A DNA stretch of 39,035 bases from Defluviicoccus sp. (GTDB lineage Bacteria; Pseudomonadota; Alphaproteobacteria; MPNO01): the NCBI GenBank assembly GCA_022823775.1, contig JAJEHI010000042.1, positions 1 to 39,035 of the forward strand, written 5' to 3'. Shown piece after piece: positions 38,742 through 39,035 of the stretch. The position numbers were made by a program, and so were the translations under genes. The notes beneath the pieces were generated by a model. It did no database searches. It saw only the letters and a program-made list of their open reading frames with translations, and was not told the DNA's origin. Each line of letters starts with the position of its first letter. Position 1 is the first letter of the stretch.

Positions 38742-39035
38742 TTAGGCCGTCTCCGACCCCCGCGGCGTCAGCCTCGTGACGTGGCCCATCTTGCGGCCCG
38801 GCCGGGCTTCGGCCTTGCCGTAGAGGTGGAGGCAGGCGCCGGGCTCGGCGGCGATCTCGGGCCAGTCCCCGATCTCGGCGCCGAGGATGTTGGCCGTCGC
38901 GGCGTCGCTGTGGCGCGCCGGGTCGGCGAGCGGCAACCCGCAGGCCGCGCGCACCGCCTGCTCGAACTGGCTCGCGGCGCAGGCATCGAGCGTCCAGTGG
39001 CCCGAATTGTGCACCCGGGGCGCGATCTCGTTGGC
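38742..39035 (-). CDS. purK: N5-carboxyaminoimidazole ribonucleotide synthase PurK, C-terminal part
   Basis: Only the last 97 codons are inside the window. The frame is open to the right edge and begins [14 protein letters not shown], the conserved end of the ATP-grasp domain of PurK, followed by [13 protein letters not shown]. The closing residues [18 protein letters not shown] are also typical of the family. The enzyme makes N5-CAIR from AIR, bicarbonate and ATP in purine synthesis. The symmetric parS palindrome extends two bases into its stop codon. Confidence 0.95.
   Translation of the reverse strand, partial: ANEIAPRVHNSGHWTLDACAASQFEQAVRAACGLPLADPARHSDAATANILGAEIGDWPEIAAEPGACLHLYGKAEARPGRKMGHVTRLTPRGSETA

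Overview
This window looks like the neighbourhood of the chromosomal replication origin of a high-GC alphaproteobacterium. The evidence is the block rpsT / dnaA / dnaN-recF-gyrB, a perfect ParB centromere site (parS) next to purK, GANTC (CcrM-type) sites at the dnaA start, a dapF-mtaB-ftsY operon in which FtsY lacks the long acidic N-domain, and a COQ9-family gene for ubiquinone synthesis. Rhodospirillales-like is a reasonable guess, but the sequence alone does not fix the order. The GC-rich code leaves long open shadow frames opposite almost every gene, and these were ignored.

Layout. (1) 1-4.9 kb: a salicylate-hydroxylase-type flavin monooxygenase running off the left edge, then the tightly overlapped operon dapF-mtaB-ftsY (minus strand), a GFA/CENP-V zinc-fold protein and a tiny membrane protein. 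(2) 4.9-15.8 kb: a catabolic region. A three-subunit molybdenum hydroxylase (order L-S-M), a Rieske ring-hydroxylating oxygenase (alpha and beta) and a NicX-type 2,5-dihydroxypyridine 5,6-dioxygenase lie on the plus strand. They converge on a minus-strand operon of a second, orphan molybdenum-hydroxylase large subunit and two paralogous alpha/beta hydrolases. NicX points to aerobic breakdown of a pyridine-type N-heterocycle. Mo-hydroxylase and Rieske enzymes could hydroxylate the ring, NicX would open it, and a hydrolase could take the NicD-like deformylase step. That pathway is inference; only the NicX identity is strong.

(3) 15.8-20.0 kb: a small accessory stretch. It holds a beta-hydroxyacid dehydrogenase, an AT-rich, probably acquired gene with a PD-(D/E)XK-like nuclease core and no recognised family, a D-2-hydroxyacid dehydrogenase, and a Phd/PemK-type toxin-antitoxin pair with a near-consensus promoter. 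(4) 20-29 kb: SCO1 copper chaperone, YcgN-family protein, a fused indolepyruvate ferredoxin oxidoreductase, a class A penicillin-binding protein, an ABC-F ATPase and a GNAT acetyltransferase. (5) 29-39 kb: gyrB, recF, dnaN, dnaA, a 541-bp dnaA-rpsT spacer, rpsT, def, coq9, a secreted DUF1194/VWA-like protein, parS and the 3' end of purK.

The most interesting items are the NicX-centred cluster with a Rieske oxygenase where the classical pathway uses a flavin monooxygenase, the lone AT-rich nuclease-like gene, parS abutting the purK stop codon, and a perfect DnaA box lying across the toxin-antitoxin promoter. No tRNA, rRNA, CRISPR array or insertion sequence was seen.
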